DNA of 64,000 nucleotides from Rhodanobacter glycinis (GTDB lineage: Bacteria > Pseudomonadota > Gammaproteobacteria > Xanthomonadales > Rhodanobacteraceae), in NCBI RefSeq assembly GCF_900114325.1, contig NZ_FOSR01000018.1:1-64000 (forward strand), read 5' to 3'. Positions 1 through 9,613 of this stretch are shown piece by piece. The first letter of the stretch is position 1, and each line of letters opens with the position of its first letter. The position numbers and the translations under genes were made by a program. A model generated the notes under the pieces. It made no database searches. It saw nothing but the letters and a program-made list of their open reading frames with translations, and was not told where the DNA came from.

Positions 1-2
1 TC

Positions 3-281
3 TTCTTCAAGTGGATCAAGCAACACCTGCGGTTACGGCGCTTCCTCGGTCGCAGCGAGAGAGCGGTGAAGATCCAGATCCTCACCGCCCTGGTGGCCTA
101 TCTGCTGGTGGCGCTGGCCCATCGCGCCAGCACCTCGGCCACCACGCTGTGGCTCTTTCTTGCCGAGCTCCGCGCCGGCTTGTTCCAACGCCCGGTCAGC
201 GCGGTGCCGGGACGTAGACGCGACCGGCGACGAAAGACCGTCCACCCCGGCGAACCGTGGCAACCCGGGCTGTTCGCATGA
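3..281 (+). CDS. IS4-family transposase, C-terminal end (cut by window start)
   Basis: The frame is open from the first bases to a TGA at 279-281, so only the last ~92 residues are present. They begin FFKWIKQHLR, followed by an F-L-G-x-S-E-x-A-V-K-I-Q-I stretch and a hydrophobic helix. This layout is typical of the end of IS4-family DDE transposases, where FFKWIKQHL lies just after the catalytic glutamate region. The protein ends QPGLFA, comparable to the short Leu-Phe endings of this family. The catalytic Asp residues and the left end of the element lie outside the window, so intactness cannot be judged. No clear terminal inverted repeat can be assigned without the other end. Confidence 0.6.
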   Translation, partial: FFKWIKQHLRLRRFLGRSERAVKIQILTALVAYLLVALAHRASTSATTLWLFLAELRAGLFQRPVSAVPGRRRDRRRKTVHPGEPWQPGLFA

Positions 282-634
282 GTCCGCTCGACATGAGACT
301 GAACGAGTCGGGGACTAGCGAATTTATTCCGGACAGCAGTGTGCCTCCGCAGGAATGACGAACAAAAAACGATGAATCAGACCTTCCTTGGCGACAAAGT
401 TCAGCCGACACCTCTCCGTTCACCCTGAGCGTAGGCCCGTAGGGCCGGAGTCGAAGGGCAATCACCTGCGGCCCCTTCGACTTCGCTGCGCTACGCTCAG
501 GGCGAACGGAATCACGCGCTATCCAGAGGCCCGATCCATAAGCCCGAACCGTGCCTGTTGCCCTTGCCCCCGGCCCGGGCTTGCCTCGCCGGCGGCAATC
601 GCTATGCTGGGGCGTCCTTGGCCCGCGGCCCTTC
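282..634. other. Intergenic stretch with repeats, no gene
   Basis: No convincing coding sequence lies between the transposase end and dtd. The stretch holds the inverted repeat at 415-510. A looser fragment at about 325-360 ends GCAGGAATGACG and resembles half of the REP-like palindromes seen at 51.1 and 56.0 kb. Longer open frames across it are antisense or out-of-frame readings of GC-rich DNA. Confidence 0.5.
415..510. repeat. Long imperfect inverted repeat (REP-like)
   Basis: The left arm starts CCGTTCACCCTGAGCGTAG at 416 and the right arm ends CTACGCTCAGGGCGAACGG at 509, with a single mismatch. Inner arms GAGTCGAAGGG and CCCCTTCGACTTC pair as well, leaving a short loop around 460-472. 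The whole can fold into a long hairpin. Palindromes built on a TTCGACT...CTCAGGGCGAACGG theme are a common dispersed type in Xanthomonadales genomes (general knowledge, not checked here). Confidence 0.7.
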
Positions 635-1075
635 ATGATCGCCCTGATCCAGCGCGTCAGCACTGCCCATGTCGACGTCGACGACGAAACCGTCGGCGCG
701 ATCGGCCCCGGCTTGCTGGCGCTGGTGGCGGTGCAGCCGGACGACGGCGAGGCGCAGGCCCGGCGACTGCTCGAACGCATGCTGGGCTATCGCGTATTCG
801 CCGACGCGGCCGGCAAGATGAATCGCTCGCTGACCGATACCGGCGGCGGCCTGCTGCTGGTCAGCCAGTTCACCCTGGCCGCCGACACCCGCTCCGGCCG
901 TCGCCCCAGCTTCACCACTGCGGCTCCACCCGAACAGGGCCGGCACTGGTTCGAACGACTGGTGGAACTGGCGCGCGCGGCGCATCCCGGGGTGGAAATC
1001 GGCCGCTTCGGTGCCCATATGCAGGTGCATCTGGTCAACGACGGCCCGGTCACCTTCTGGCTGGAGGCCAGCTGA
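635..1075 (+). CDS. dtd: D-aminoacyl-tRNA deacylase
   Basis: The 146-residue product hydrolyses D-amino acids, and also glycine, mischarged on tRNA; it acts in the cytoplasm as a homodimer. Family hallmarks are visible: the MIALIQRV start, SQFTL at residues 77-81 and the Gly-cisPro loop in NDGPVTFW near residues 135-142. Length matches the usual ~145 residues. The ATG at 635 is chosen because the conserved N-terminus begins there; the open frame runs further upstream but encodes unrelated residues. It sits upstream of rpoD with its own ~150-bp gap, so the two are probably transcribed separately. Confidence 0.95.
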   Translation: MIALIQRVSTAHVDVDDETVGAIGPGLLALVAVQPDDGEAQARRLLERMLGYRVFADAAGKMNRSLTDTGGGLLLVSQFTLAADTRSGRRPSFTTAAPPEQGRHWFERLVELARAAHPGVEIGRFGAHMQVHLVNDGPVTFWLEAS

Positions 1076-1169
1076 ATCCCGATGCCCTGCGCAACGCCAC
1101 AGTCATCTGCAAACGCCTATCTGGCGCGATTCTTGCGTGTCGTACTCAAACATTTTTCACCTTGAAAAC

Positions 1170-1198
1170 TGGTCAAAAAAGCATCACATCGCTATACT
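1170..1198 (+). promoter_or_regulatory. Candidate sigma-70 promoter of rpoD
   Basis: A TATACT -10 hexamer lies at 1193-1198. A TGGTCA -35-like hexamer lies at 1170-1175, giving a 17-bp spacer. This is about 30 bp before the rpoD start, in an AT-richer patch of the intergenic region. It was assigned by eye only. Confidence 0.45.
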
Positions 1199-1227
1199 GA
1201 TCGGTTCCTGCATCCGCGGCGGTAGGT

Positions 1228-3111
<1,884 letters not shown>

Positions 3112-3133
3112 TCGCACTCGCCATCACGCACAC

Positions 3134-3166
3134 CCGAAGCCCCGCTCATGCGGGGCTTCGGCTTTT
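3134..3166 (+). terminator. Rho-independent terminator of rpoD
   Basis: The perfect 11-bp stem CCGAAGCCCCG / CGGGGCTTCGG (3134-3144 with 3151-3161) encloses a 6-nt loop. It is followed by CTTTT, about 20 bp after the rpoD stop codon. Confidence 0.85.
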
Positions 3167-3248
3167 GGGCACGGCACCCAACGAGACGCGAAGAACCCCA
3201 CGCGCAAGCGTGGCGGTCCGGCAACACTACGGCTACCATGTGCAGCAA

Positions 3249-3564
3249 GGGCCTATAGCTCAATGGTTAGAGCAGAGGACTCATCGAAAAGGTGCCGCCG
3301 CGGCGTAATCCGCGAACGGGATCGGGATGAATTCAGGGAAACCTCAGCGGCACGGCCGGTGGCGACCCTGAGCCAAGCCGTCGGTACACCGACGGAAGGT
3401 GCAGAGACTACCTGGGGACTTCAGTGTCCTTGATCACAGGCTAGAGCGTCCCGCGCCCCACCCGTTCACGCGAACGGAGGGCGAAGAGATAGTCCGCGCC
3501 GGAGGGAAACCTTCGGAATACGCGAATCCTTTGGTTCCAGGTTCGAGTCCTGGTGGGCCCACCA
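3249..3564 (+). tRNA. tRNA(CAU), tRNA-Ile2 type, interrupted by a group I intron
   Basis: Exons 3249-3284 (36 nt) and 3525-3564 (40 nt) join into a complete 76-nt tRNA. The acceptor stem GGGCCTA pairs with TGGGCCC (one G-U), followed by discriminator A and an encoded CCA. The D-arm is GCTC...GAGC, the anticodon stem GAGGA/TCCTT, and the T-arm CCAGG-TTCGAGT-CCTGG. The anticodon loop is CTCATAA, so the anticodon is CAU. By similarity to E. coli ileX-type tRNAs, and because group I introns are known in this gene (Azoarcus), tRNA-Ile2 is the best call. Its C34 would be changed to lysidine by TilS so that it reads AUA. Elongator tRNA-Met is the alternative. The intron splits the gene directly after U36. 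Confidence 0.9.
3285..3524 (+). ncRNA. Group I intron (IC3-like, Azoarcus type) in the tRNA anticodon loop
   Basis: This 240-nt self-splicing-type intron has no reading frame for a homing endonuclease. The guide GTG at 3292-3294 can pair with exon CAT (3282-3284) to form P1, with the required U-G pair at the 5' splice site. The last intron base is G3524 (omega-G). P2 is CGCGG/CCGCG at 3299-3314. P4 is formed by TCAGGG and CCCTGA around AAACC. P6 is a CCGTCGG/CCGACGG hairpin. The P7 strands read GCAGAGACTA and AGATAGTCC. Order, core sequences and insertion site match the ~205-nt Azoarcus tRNA-Ile(CAU) intron as known from the literature. Folding was done by eye and splicing is inferred. Confidence 0.88.
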
Positions 3565-3580
3565 AGAAAGTTGTCCATCC

Positions 3581-4255
3581 ATGCGCCTTCTGATTGCCGA
3601 GGATGACCCCGCCATCGCCGCTGGCATCAGTGCCACGCTGCGCCAGAGCGGGCATGCCGTCGACCATGTCGCCGACGGGAAAAGTGCCGACGAGGCGTTG
3701 CGGGGAACGCCTTACGATCTGCTGATCCTCGACCTCGGCCTGCCCGCGCTCGACGGCAGCGAGGTGCTGGAGCGCGTACGCAAGCGCGGAAGCACCCTGC
3801 CCATCCTCGTGATCACTGCCCGCGAAGGCCTGCGCGAGCGCGTGCGCGTGCTCGACCTGGGCGCCGACGACTATCTGGTGAAGCCCTTCGCGCTGGCCGA
3901 ATTCGAGGCCCGCGTGCGTGCCCTGCTGCGTCGCTATGCTGCGCAAGGCGCGCCGGAACTGACCCTGGGCCGATTGCGCATGGACTTGCCGGGACATCGC
4001 GCCTGGGTCGGCGACACGCCGCTGGAACTCACCGCGCGCGAGTTCGGCCTGCTTGAGGCGCTGGCCGCACGCCCCGATCGCGTGACCAGCCGCGCGCAGC
4101 TGACCGAAGCCCTGTGCAGCTGGGATGAGGAGCTCACCGACAACGGACTGGACATCGCCCTTTATCGACTGCGCCGGAAACTGGCCGACTCCGGCACCCA
4201 GGTGCGCACCATCCGCGGCCTGGGCTACCTGCTCGAGGAGGTCGAAGGCGCATGA
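3581..4255 (+). CDS. Two-component response regulator, OmpR family (TctD/QseB-like)
   Basis: The 224-residue product has an N-terminal receiver domain (1-~115) with acidic pair D8-D9, phosphoacceptor D51 in LILDLGLP, a TAR threonine segment (VITARE) and the LVKPF lysine. A C-terminal winged helix (~130-220) includes LTAREFGLLEALA and the recognition region RLRRKLADSGTQVRTIRGLGY. It overlaps the following kinase gene by 4 nt (ATGA), so the two form an operon and a cognate pair. Relatives TctD and QseB answer to tricarboxylates or to stress. No target gene can be named here, since the neighbours are rpoD and an unrelated aminotransferase. It starts only 16 bp after the tRNA. Confidence 0.9.
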   Translation: MRLLIAEDDPAIAAGISATLRQSGHAVDHVADGKSADEALRGTPYDLLILDLGLPALDGSEVLERVRKRGSTLPILVITAREGLRERVRVLDLGADDYLVKPFALAEFEARVRALLRRYAAQGAPELTLGRLRMDLPGHRAWVGDTPLELTAREFGLLEALAARPDRVTSRAQLTEALCSWDEELTDNGLDIALYRLRRKLADSGTQVRTIRGLGYLLEEVEGA

Positions 4256-5685
4256 CCCGCCGGCGCATGCTGCAGCTGCAACCGTGGCTGTACCGGCTGT
4301 TGCTGCCCGAAAGCCGGCACAGCCTGCGCCAACGCCTGCTGATCATCCTGCTGGTGCCGTTGATGCTGCTGCTGGTGTTCAACAGCCTGATCACCTATGC
4401 CGGCGCGCTGATCTATTCCAATCGGGTCCACGACGACAGCCTCACCAGCGACGCTCTCACGCTGCAGCAGATGCTCGCCACCCAGGACCCGGACGGTCGC
4501 ATCTCGCCGCAGGCCCGCTTCCTGCTCGAATACGATCCTGGCGGCCACAACTACTACAGCTATTTCAGCGTACGCAGCGCCCGGCACGGCCTGCTCGCCG
4601 GCAACAATACCCTGCAACCGCCTGCCGGCCTGGGCCGGCTCAGCGATGCGCCCCGGCTCTACGATGTGCACCTCGGCCATCGTTCGTTGCGCGCCGCCAG
4701 CGTCACGATGCCCAACACACGCGATCCCGGCGACATCCTCACCGTCACCGTGGCCGAGACATTGCGCGATCGCCACCTGGTGGCCCGGCAGATCCTGCTG
4801 CTGAGCATTCCGGCGCAGGCGGTGCTGATCCTCGCGGTGTTCCTGCTGGTCTGGTTTGGCGTGCGCACCGGCCTGCGCCAGCTCGATCCGCTGTCTGCCC
4901 GCCTGGCCCTGCGCGAACACGACTTGTCGCCCATCGGTGAAACCGGCGTGCCGGTGGAAATCCTGCCGCTGACCCGCACCATCGACGAATTGTTCGCGCG
5001 CCTGCGCAACATGCTGGCGCTGCAGGAGCGCTTCATCGCCGATGCCGCGCATCAACTGCGCACGCCGCTGGCCGGCTTGCGCGTCCACGCCGAGCGGGCC
5101 CAGGCCCATCCCGATCCTGCCACCGTGAGCGACTCGCTGCAGCACATCCGGCAACTCATCGAACGCGCCAACCGCACTTCCAGCCAGCTGCTGGCGCTGA
5201 CCCGCGCGCAATCGACCGAACCGGATGCCGCCGCCTCCACCCGGCTGGACCTGGCGGAACTGATTCCCGACCTGGTCCGCCGACGCGTGCACGAGGCGCT
5301 GGCGGCCGGCATCGACCTTGGCTACGACGGTCCCGCGGAACCGCAGTGGATCGAGGCGGACAGCCATACCTTGCAGGAATTGCTGGACAACCTGATCGAC
5401 AACGGCCTGCGCTACGCGGGACGCGGCGCCAGCATGACCATCACGCTGGCGCGCGAGGACGCGAACATCTGCCTGGGCGTGGAAGACAACGGTCCCGGCG
5501 TGCCGGACGAATGGCTGGCCCGGCTGGGCGAACGCTTTTTCCGGGTTCCCGGATGCAAGGCCGAAGGCAGCGGCCTGGGACTGGCCATCGTGCAGCGCAT
5601 CGCCGAGCGCCATCACGGCAGCGTGCGCTACCGCTCCGGCGACGCCGGCGGATTCCGGGTGGAAGTGCGCTTTCCCGCCACATAA
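4252..5685 (+). CDS. Two-component sensor histidine kinase (TctE-like)
   Basis: This 477-residue inner-membrane kinase is the partner of the preceding regulator. A first membrane helix lies at about residues 28-52 (LLIILLVPLMLLLVFNSLIT). A periplasmic sensor segment runs to about 180, and a second helix lies at ~183-205. A HAMP-like linker is followed by the dimerisation/H-box FIADAAHQLRTPLAGLR with phospho-accepting H267. The ATPase domain shows an N-box (ELLDNLIDNGLRYA), a G1 box (VEDNGPGVP) and a G2 box (GSGLGLAIVQRIA). The layout and the short tail after the G2 box match the TctE/QseC class. The signal is unknown. Confidence 0.9.
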   Translation: MTRRRMLQLQPWLYRLLLPESRHSLRQRLLIILLVPLMLLLVFNSLITYAGALIYSNRVHDDSLTSDALTLQQMLATQDPDGRISPQARFLLEYDPGGHNYYSYFSVRSARHGLLAGNNTLQPPAGLGRLSDAPRLYDVHLGHRSLRAASVTMPNTRDPGDILTVTVAETLRDRHLVARQILLLSIPAQAVLILAVFLLVWFGVRTGLRQLDPLSARLALREHDLSPIGETGVPVEILPLTRTIDELFARLRNMLALQERFIADAAHQLRTPLAGLRVHAERAQAHPDPATVSDSLQHIRQLIERANRTSSQLLALTRAQSTEPDAAASTRLDLAELIPDLVRRRVHEALAAGIDLGYDGPAEPQWIEADSHTLQELLDNLIDNGLRYAGRGASMTITLAREDANICLGVEDNGPGVPDEWLARLGERFFRVPGCKAEGSGLGLAIVQRIAERHHGSVRYRSGDAGGFRVEVRFPAT

Positions 5686-5731
5686 AAAAACGGCGACGCC
5701 CGGAGCTCATGACAAGCCCCCGGCATCGCCG
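5684..5731 (-). terminator. Probable terminator for the leftward operon
   Basis: An imperfect stem is formed by CGGCGACGCC (5691-5700) with GGCATCGCCG (5722-5731). It is followed on the minus strand by a T run, seen as A5684-A5690 on the plus strand. It abuts the end of the kinase gene from the other side. Confidence 0.5.
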
Positions 5732-5779
5732 TACGTGCCAGCTTCCCCTGCATGGGAAATTCGAACACTTAAAGTGAAA

Positions 5780-5807
5780 GCGTCCGGGCGCACGGGCGCC
5801 CGGACGC
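5780..5807. terminator. Hairpin between convergent genes
   Basis: A perfect 12-bp stem GCGTCCGGGCGC / GCGCCCGGACGC with a 4-nt loop sits 6 bp beyond the aminotransferase stop codon. TTTCACTTT follows on the minus strand. It can serve the leftward transcript and, as a hairpin, also slow the rightward one. Confidence 0.6.
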
Positions 5808-5812
5808 CATGA

Positions 5813-7219
5813 TCAGGCGGACTGCTTCTTGGCCTTGGTGAGGAGCTGATCGAGCAGCGCGATGGCCAGGTCGATCTCCTCGTGCGTGATGTCCAGCGAG
5901 GGCGCCAGCGTGATCACGTTCTTGTACCAGCCACCCACGTCGAGCACGAGGCCGATCTTCTTGCCGTTGTGCTCCAGGTCGCCGGCCAGGCCGATGTCGA
6001 CCATCGTGTCCAGCAGTGCCTTGTTCGGCGTGAAGCCGTCGTCGGTGCAGATCTCGGCGCGCAGCGCCAGGCCCAGGCCATCGACGTCGCCGATTTCCTT
6101 GTGCCGCTTCTGCAGGTCGCGCAGGCCTTCGAGGAAATGCGCGCCCTTCTTCGGCACGGTGGTCTCGTAGTCCAGTTCGTAACCCATCTTGATCACTTCC
6201 AGACCCAGCGAGGTGCCCAGCGGGTTGGAATTGAACGTGCTGTGGGTGGAGCCCGGCGGGAACACGGTCGGGTTGATCAGCTCTTCGCGCGCCCACAGGC
6301 CGGACAGCGGGTTCAGGCCGTTGGTCAATGCCTTGCCGAACACCACGATGTCCGGCGTCACGCCGAAGTTCTCGATCGACCACAGCTTGCCGGTGCGCCA
6401 GAAGCCCATCTGGATTTCGTCGGACACCATCAGGATGCCGTACTTGTCCAGCACCTTCTTCAGGCCCTGGAAGAAGCCCGGCGGCGGGATCACGTAGCCG
6501 CCGGTGCCCTGGATCGGCTCGACGTAGAACGCGGCGTATTCGCACTGGTTGGTCTTCGGGTCCCACACGCCGTTGTATTCGGTCTCGAACAGGCGCGCGA
6601 ACTGGTTCACGCAGCTGTCGGAGTATTCCTCGGCGCTCATGCCCTTCGGACGACGGAACGGGTACGGGAACGGCAGGAACATTGCGCGCTCGCCGAAGTG
6701 GCCGAAGCGGCGGCGGTAGCGGTAGCTCGACGTGATCGACGAAGCGCCCAGCGTGCGGCCGTGGTAGCCGCCCTCGAAGGCGAACATCAGGCTCTTGCCG
6801 TTGCTGGCGTTGCGCACGATCTTCAGCGAATCCTCGATCGCCTGCGCGCCGCCCACGTTGAAGTGCACGCGACCGTCCAGGCCGAACTTCTTCTTCGCGT
6901 CCAGCGCGATGGTCTTGGCCAGCTCGATGCGGGTCTGGTGCAGGTACTGGCTGGCCACCTGCGGCAGCACGTCGATCTGCTTCTTCAGCGCGTCATTCAG
7001 GCGCTTGTTGCCGTAGCCGAAATTGACCGCCGAGTACCACATCTGCAGGTCGAGGAACGGCGTGCCCGCGGTGTCGAACATGTAGCTGCCTTCGCCGTGG
7101 CGAAAGATCTTCGGCGGGTCCACGTAATGCACGGTGTCGCCGAAGGAGCTGTACTTGGCCTCGTCGGCGAGCAGTTGCGCGTCGTCGATGAAACCGACGG
7201 CGTTCTTGTCGATGTTCAT
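5813..7219 (-). CDS. Class III PLP-dependent aminotransferase
   Basis: This 468-residue fold-type I enzyme should transfer an amino group from an omega-amine or amino acid to a keto acid or aldehyde, with pyridoxal phosphate. Visible features are the cofactor-pocket motif FEGGYHGRTLGASS (~150-163), the acidic SDEIQMGFWRTG segment that holds the pyridinium ring (~265), and the lysine of VFGKALTNG (K296) as Schiff-base residue. THSTFNSNPL, the phosphate-binding loop, follows. The substrate cannot be told from sequence; relatives act on 4-aminobutyrate, beta-alanine, diamines or taurine. It lies 55 bp downstream of an MtnX-like phosphatase on the same strand, so the two probably act on one metabolite. 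Confidence 0.8.
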   Translation of the reverse strand: MNIDKNAVGFIDDAQLLADEAKYSSFGDTVHYVDPPKIFRHGEGSYMFDTAGTPFLDLQMWYSAVNFGYGNKRLNDALKKQIDVLPQVASQYLHQTRIELAKTIALDAKKKFGLDGRVHFNVGGAQAIEDSLKIVRNASNGKSLMFAFEGGYHGRTLGASSITSSYRYRRRFGHFGERAMFLPFPYPFRRPKGMSAEEYSDSCVNQFARLFETEYNGVWDPKTNQCEYAAFYVEPIQGTGGYVIPPPGFFQGLKKVLDKYGILMVSDEIQMGFWRTGKLWSIENFGVTPDIVVFGKALTNGLNPLSGLWAREELINPTVFPPGSTHSTFNSNPLGTSLGLEVIKMGYELDYETTVPKKGAHFLEGLRDLQKRHKEIGDVDGLGLALRAEICTDDGFTPNKALLDTMVDIGLAGDLEHNGKKIGLVLDVGGWYKNVITLAPSLDITHEEIDLAIALLDQLLTKAKKQSA

Positions 7220-7274
7220 GGTATGGGTCCGGGGGAACGGTGGTGGAGAGTGTTACGGGAGATGCAGCGACCGC

Positions 7275-7967
7275 TCAGGCCGCCGCTGCCTCGTGATAGC
7301 GCGCGTGGTGCGCCAGCGTACCGTCGACCAGGCGCGGCAGGAATTCCAGCGCGTCCTCGAAGCCGGTGATCGGCATGTAGGGAATGCCGGCGGCGCGGCA
7401 GTGTTCGATCAGGCGATGCTTGGCGAACACGAAGTCGACGTGATCGGCCGCGCAGAAATCCGAGGCGCCGTCGCCGATCAGCAAGGTCCTGGCGCCGGTG
7501 CTGCGGGCCTGCGCCACGCAGGCGCACTTGCAGGTGCCGCTGCGGCAGCCTTCGGCCTGGAACGGCGAGGTCAGCTGCCACTGCTTCGGCGGCGTTGCGG
7601 GAGCAAGATGGTTCGCGGCCAGCGGCAGGTCATCCAGACCGTAACGGCCGAGGATTTGGTGGATCGCATGATCGAGGCCGTCGCTGACGATGCGGATCGG
7701 CACGTTCAGCTCGCGCGCCTTGGCCACGAAACCCGGGAAGGCGTGGTCGATCCACAGCGTGCGCAGGTGCTCGTCCAGCTCGGCGCGGGTCATTTGCAGC
7801 AGTTCGACCTGGCCGCTCATGCACTCGCGCGAGCCGATGCGGCCGGCGCGCCAGTCGCGCTCCAGCGCTTCCCAGCCGGGACGGCCGAAACGGTCCAGCA
7901 ACGAGTCGATCACGTCCTCGACCGAGATGGTGCCGTCAAAATCGCAAAGGATGTTCCAACCGCTCAC
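7275..7967 (-). CDS. MtnX-like HAD-IB family phosphatase
   Basis: This 230-residue phosphohydrolase starts with the HAD motif I, CDFDGTIS (nucleophile D9, acid/base D11). It has the motif II serine in RIVSDG and motif III/IV in LLIGDGASDFCAA. The helical cap after motif I places it in subclass I near MtnX (enolase-phosphatase of methionine salvage) and phosphoserine phosphatases. A Cys-rich segment GTCKCACV sits in the middle and could bind a metal or form a disulfide. Start is GTG 7967, chosen because the conserved strand begins there and GGAGCG precedes it. Other methionine-salvage genes are absent, so an MtnX role is not supported. A shared pathway with the aminotransferase downstream is inferred. 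Confidence 0.75.
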   Translation of the reverse strand: MSGWNILCDFDGTISVEDVIDSLLDRFGRPGWEALERDWRAGRIGSRECMSGQVELLQMTRAELDEHLRTLWIDHAFPGFVAKARELNVPIRIVSDGLDHAIHQILGRYGLDDLPLAANHLAPATPPKQWQLTSPFQAEGCRSGTCKCACVAQARSTGARTLLIGDGASDFCAADHVDFVFAKHRLIEHCRAAGIPYMPITGFEDALEFLPRLVDGTLAHHARYHEAAAA

Positions 7968-8158
7968 GTAGGACCGCTCCGGTATCAGAGGGCGCCACCT
8001 TAACGGCGCATGCCTTTCGGTCCCCTTTCCGCAACGTCTCGCGATGAAGCGAATCGTAAGCCTCTACCGGTTATGCTTATGGCTCCCGCGTGCCGAGAAA
8101 CCCCGCCTTGCCCGCACCTGCCCCGCGCTTTTCGCTGATCCTGCGCCCCTACCGGCGG

Positions 8159-9613
8159 ATGGCAACCTCGCTGCGCCTGTTGCCCGCCTTGCTTGCGGTG
8201 GCCCTGGTCGGCTGCAGCGCCGCGGCACTGCCGGACCTGAAGCCGCCGGTACCCAGCGCATGGCGCAACGCCCAAGCCTCACCGGTGGCGGCCCCGGCCG
8301 CCGACCTGCACGACTGGTGGCACGCCTTCCACGACCCGCAGCTGAACGCGCTGGTCGATCGTGCGCTGCAAGGCAACCTGGATCTCGCCCAAGCCGCCGA
8401 ACGCGTGCGTGCCGCGCGCCTGCTGAACCGGCATTCACACGATGACTATCTGCCCAAGCTGAACGCAGACACCAACGACGTCATCAACCCCGACACCACG
8501 GCCTCGTATTTCATCGTCGGCTTCGACGCGCTATGGGAGCTGCCGTTGTTCGGTGCCTGGCAAAACAGCGGACGGATCGCCAAGGGCAACCTCGACGCGG
8601 CCGATGCCGACCTGCACGGCGCGCGCGTCTCGCTGGTGGCCGAGGTAGCGCGGCGCTGGATCGAGTTGCGCTCGGCCCAGCGGCAGGCACAACTGCTGGA
8701 TGACGCCTGCCAGGCCCGCCGCGAGAAATTGCGCCTGCTGAAGGTACGCGAACAGCTGAAACTCGTGTCGCCCGACGATGTGGCCGCGGCCACTGCCGAC
8801 GTCGCGCGCGCCGAGGCCGCCTTGACCGGACCGCAACAGGCCATCAACGCCAACGCGCAGCAGCTGGCCGTGCTGCTCGGCCAGAACGAGCCCGATCCGC
8901 AATGGCTGCAGCCGGGCGGCGTCCAGCCCGAATTGGGCCACTGGCAGCTGACCAGCGTGCCGGCCGACCTGCTGCGCACCCAGCCGCAAATCGCCCGCGC
9001 CGAAGCCGACGTGCTGCGCGCCGCGGGCGAGGCCGGCATCAGCCACGCCGACATCTATCCGCACCTGGGCATCGGCACCTCGCTGCAATGGTCGGTCAAC
9101 ATCGCGCGCAATCATCGTGCGCGCACCGGTGAAGGCATCTTCTCGCTCGGCCCGGTCATCAACGTGCCGCTGTTCGACTGGGGCCAGCGGGTCGCCCGGG
9201 CGCATGCCAAGGACCATGAACTGCGCGCCGCCGTGCTGGCTTATCGACAAGCCGTACTGCAAGGCGTGGCCGAAGTGGAAACCGATCTCGGCGACCTGCA
9301 CCAGCTGCATCTGCGCGAAGCGGCCACGAAGCGTGCCGTGCAGGCGCTCGATTCGCGCACGGCCGCGGTGCGCAAGCGCAAGCAACTGGGCCTGGGCAGC
9401 ACGCTGCAAGTGCAGGACAGTCTGATCGAACAACGCCAGGCCCAGGCGGAACTGGTCTCCGCCCGTACTGCCCGCGACCTGGCCTACGTGGCCCTGTACA
9501 AGGCGCTTGGCGGCGCACCGTTGCCGAAGGCCGACCAGCCGACTGGCGCCGCTGCCGACCACGACGCGGCCGCGCCCCAACCGGCCATGCCATCGGTGCA
9601 GGGAACGCCCTGA
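8159..9613 (+). CDS. Outer-membrane efflux lipoprotein (NodT/TolC family)
   Basis: This 484-residue outer-membrane channel has a lipoprotein signal ending LVGC (Cys ~19). It carries the NodT-type opening WWHAFHDPQLNALVDRAL and two OEP repeats, with DLLRTQPQIARAEADV introducing the second half. Long Ala/Gln-rich helices form the periplasmic barrel. The ATG at 8159 is chosen because the signal peptide starts there; the frame is open upstream but those residues are basic and non-conserved. Its stop overlaps the permease start (TGATG). With the next three genes it should form a continuous inner-to-outer membrane exporter. Confidence 0.88.
   Translation: MATSLRLLPALLAVALVGCSAAALPDLKPPVPSAWRNAQASPVAAPAADLHDWWHAFHDPQLNALVDRALQGNLDLAQAAERVRAARLLNRHSHDDYLPKLNADTNDVINPDTTASYFIVGFDALWELPLFGAWQNSGRIAKGNLDAADADLHGARVSLVAEVARRWIELRSAQRQAQLLDDACQARREKLRLLKVREQLKLVSPDDVAAATADVARAEAALTGPQQAINANAQQLAVLLGQNEPDPQWLQPGGVQPELGHWQLTSVPADLLRTQPQIARAEADVLRAAGEAGISHADIYPHLGIGTSLQWSVNIARNHRARTGEGIFSLGPVINVPLFDWGQRVARAHAKDHELRAAVLAYRQAVLQGVAEVETDLGDLHQLHLREAATKRAVQALDSRTAAVRKRKQLGLGSTLQVQDSLIEQRQAQAELVSARTARDLAYVALYKALGGAPLPKADQPTGAAADHDAAAPQPAMPSVQGTP

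Noticed and set aside
3249-3564. Reading the tRNA region as a tRNA pseudogene or two fragments
   Set aside because: The two parts join precisely between positions 36 and 37 into a full tRNA, and the insert has group I core elements.
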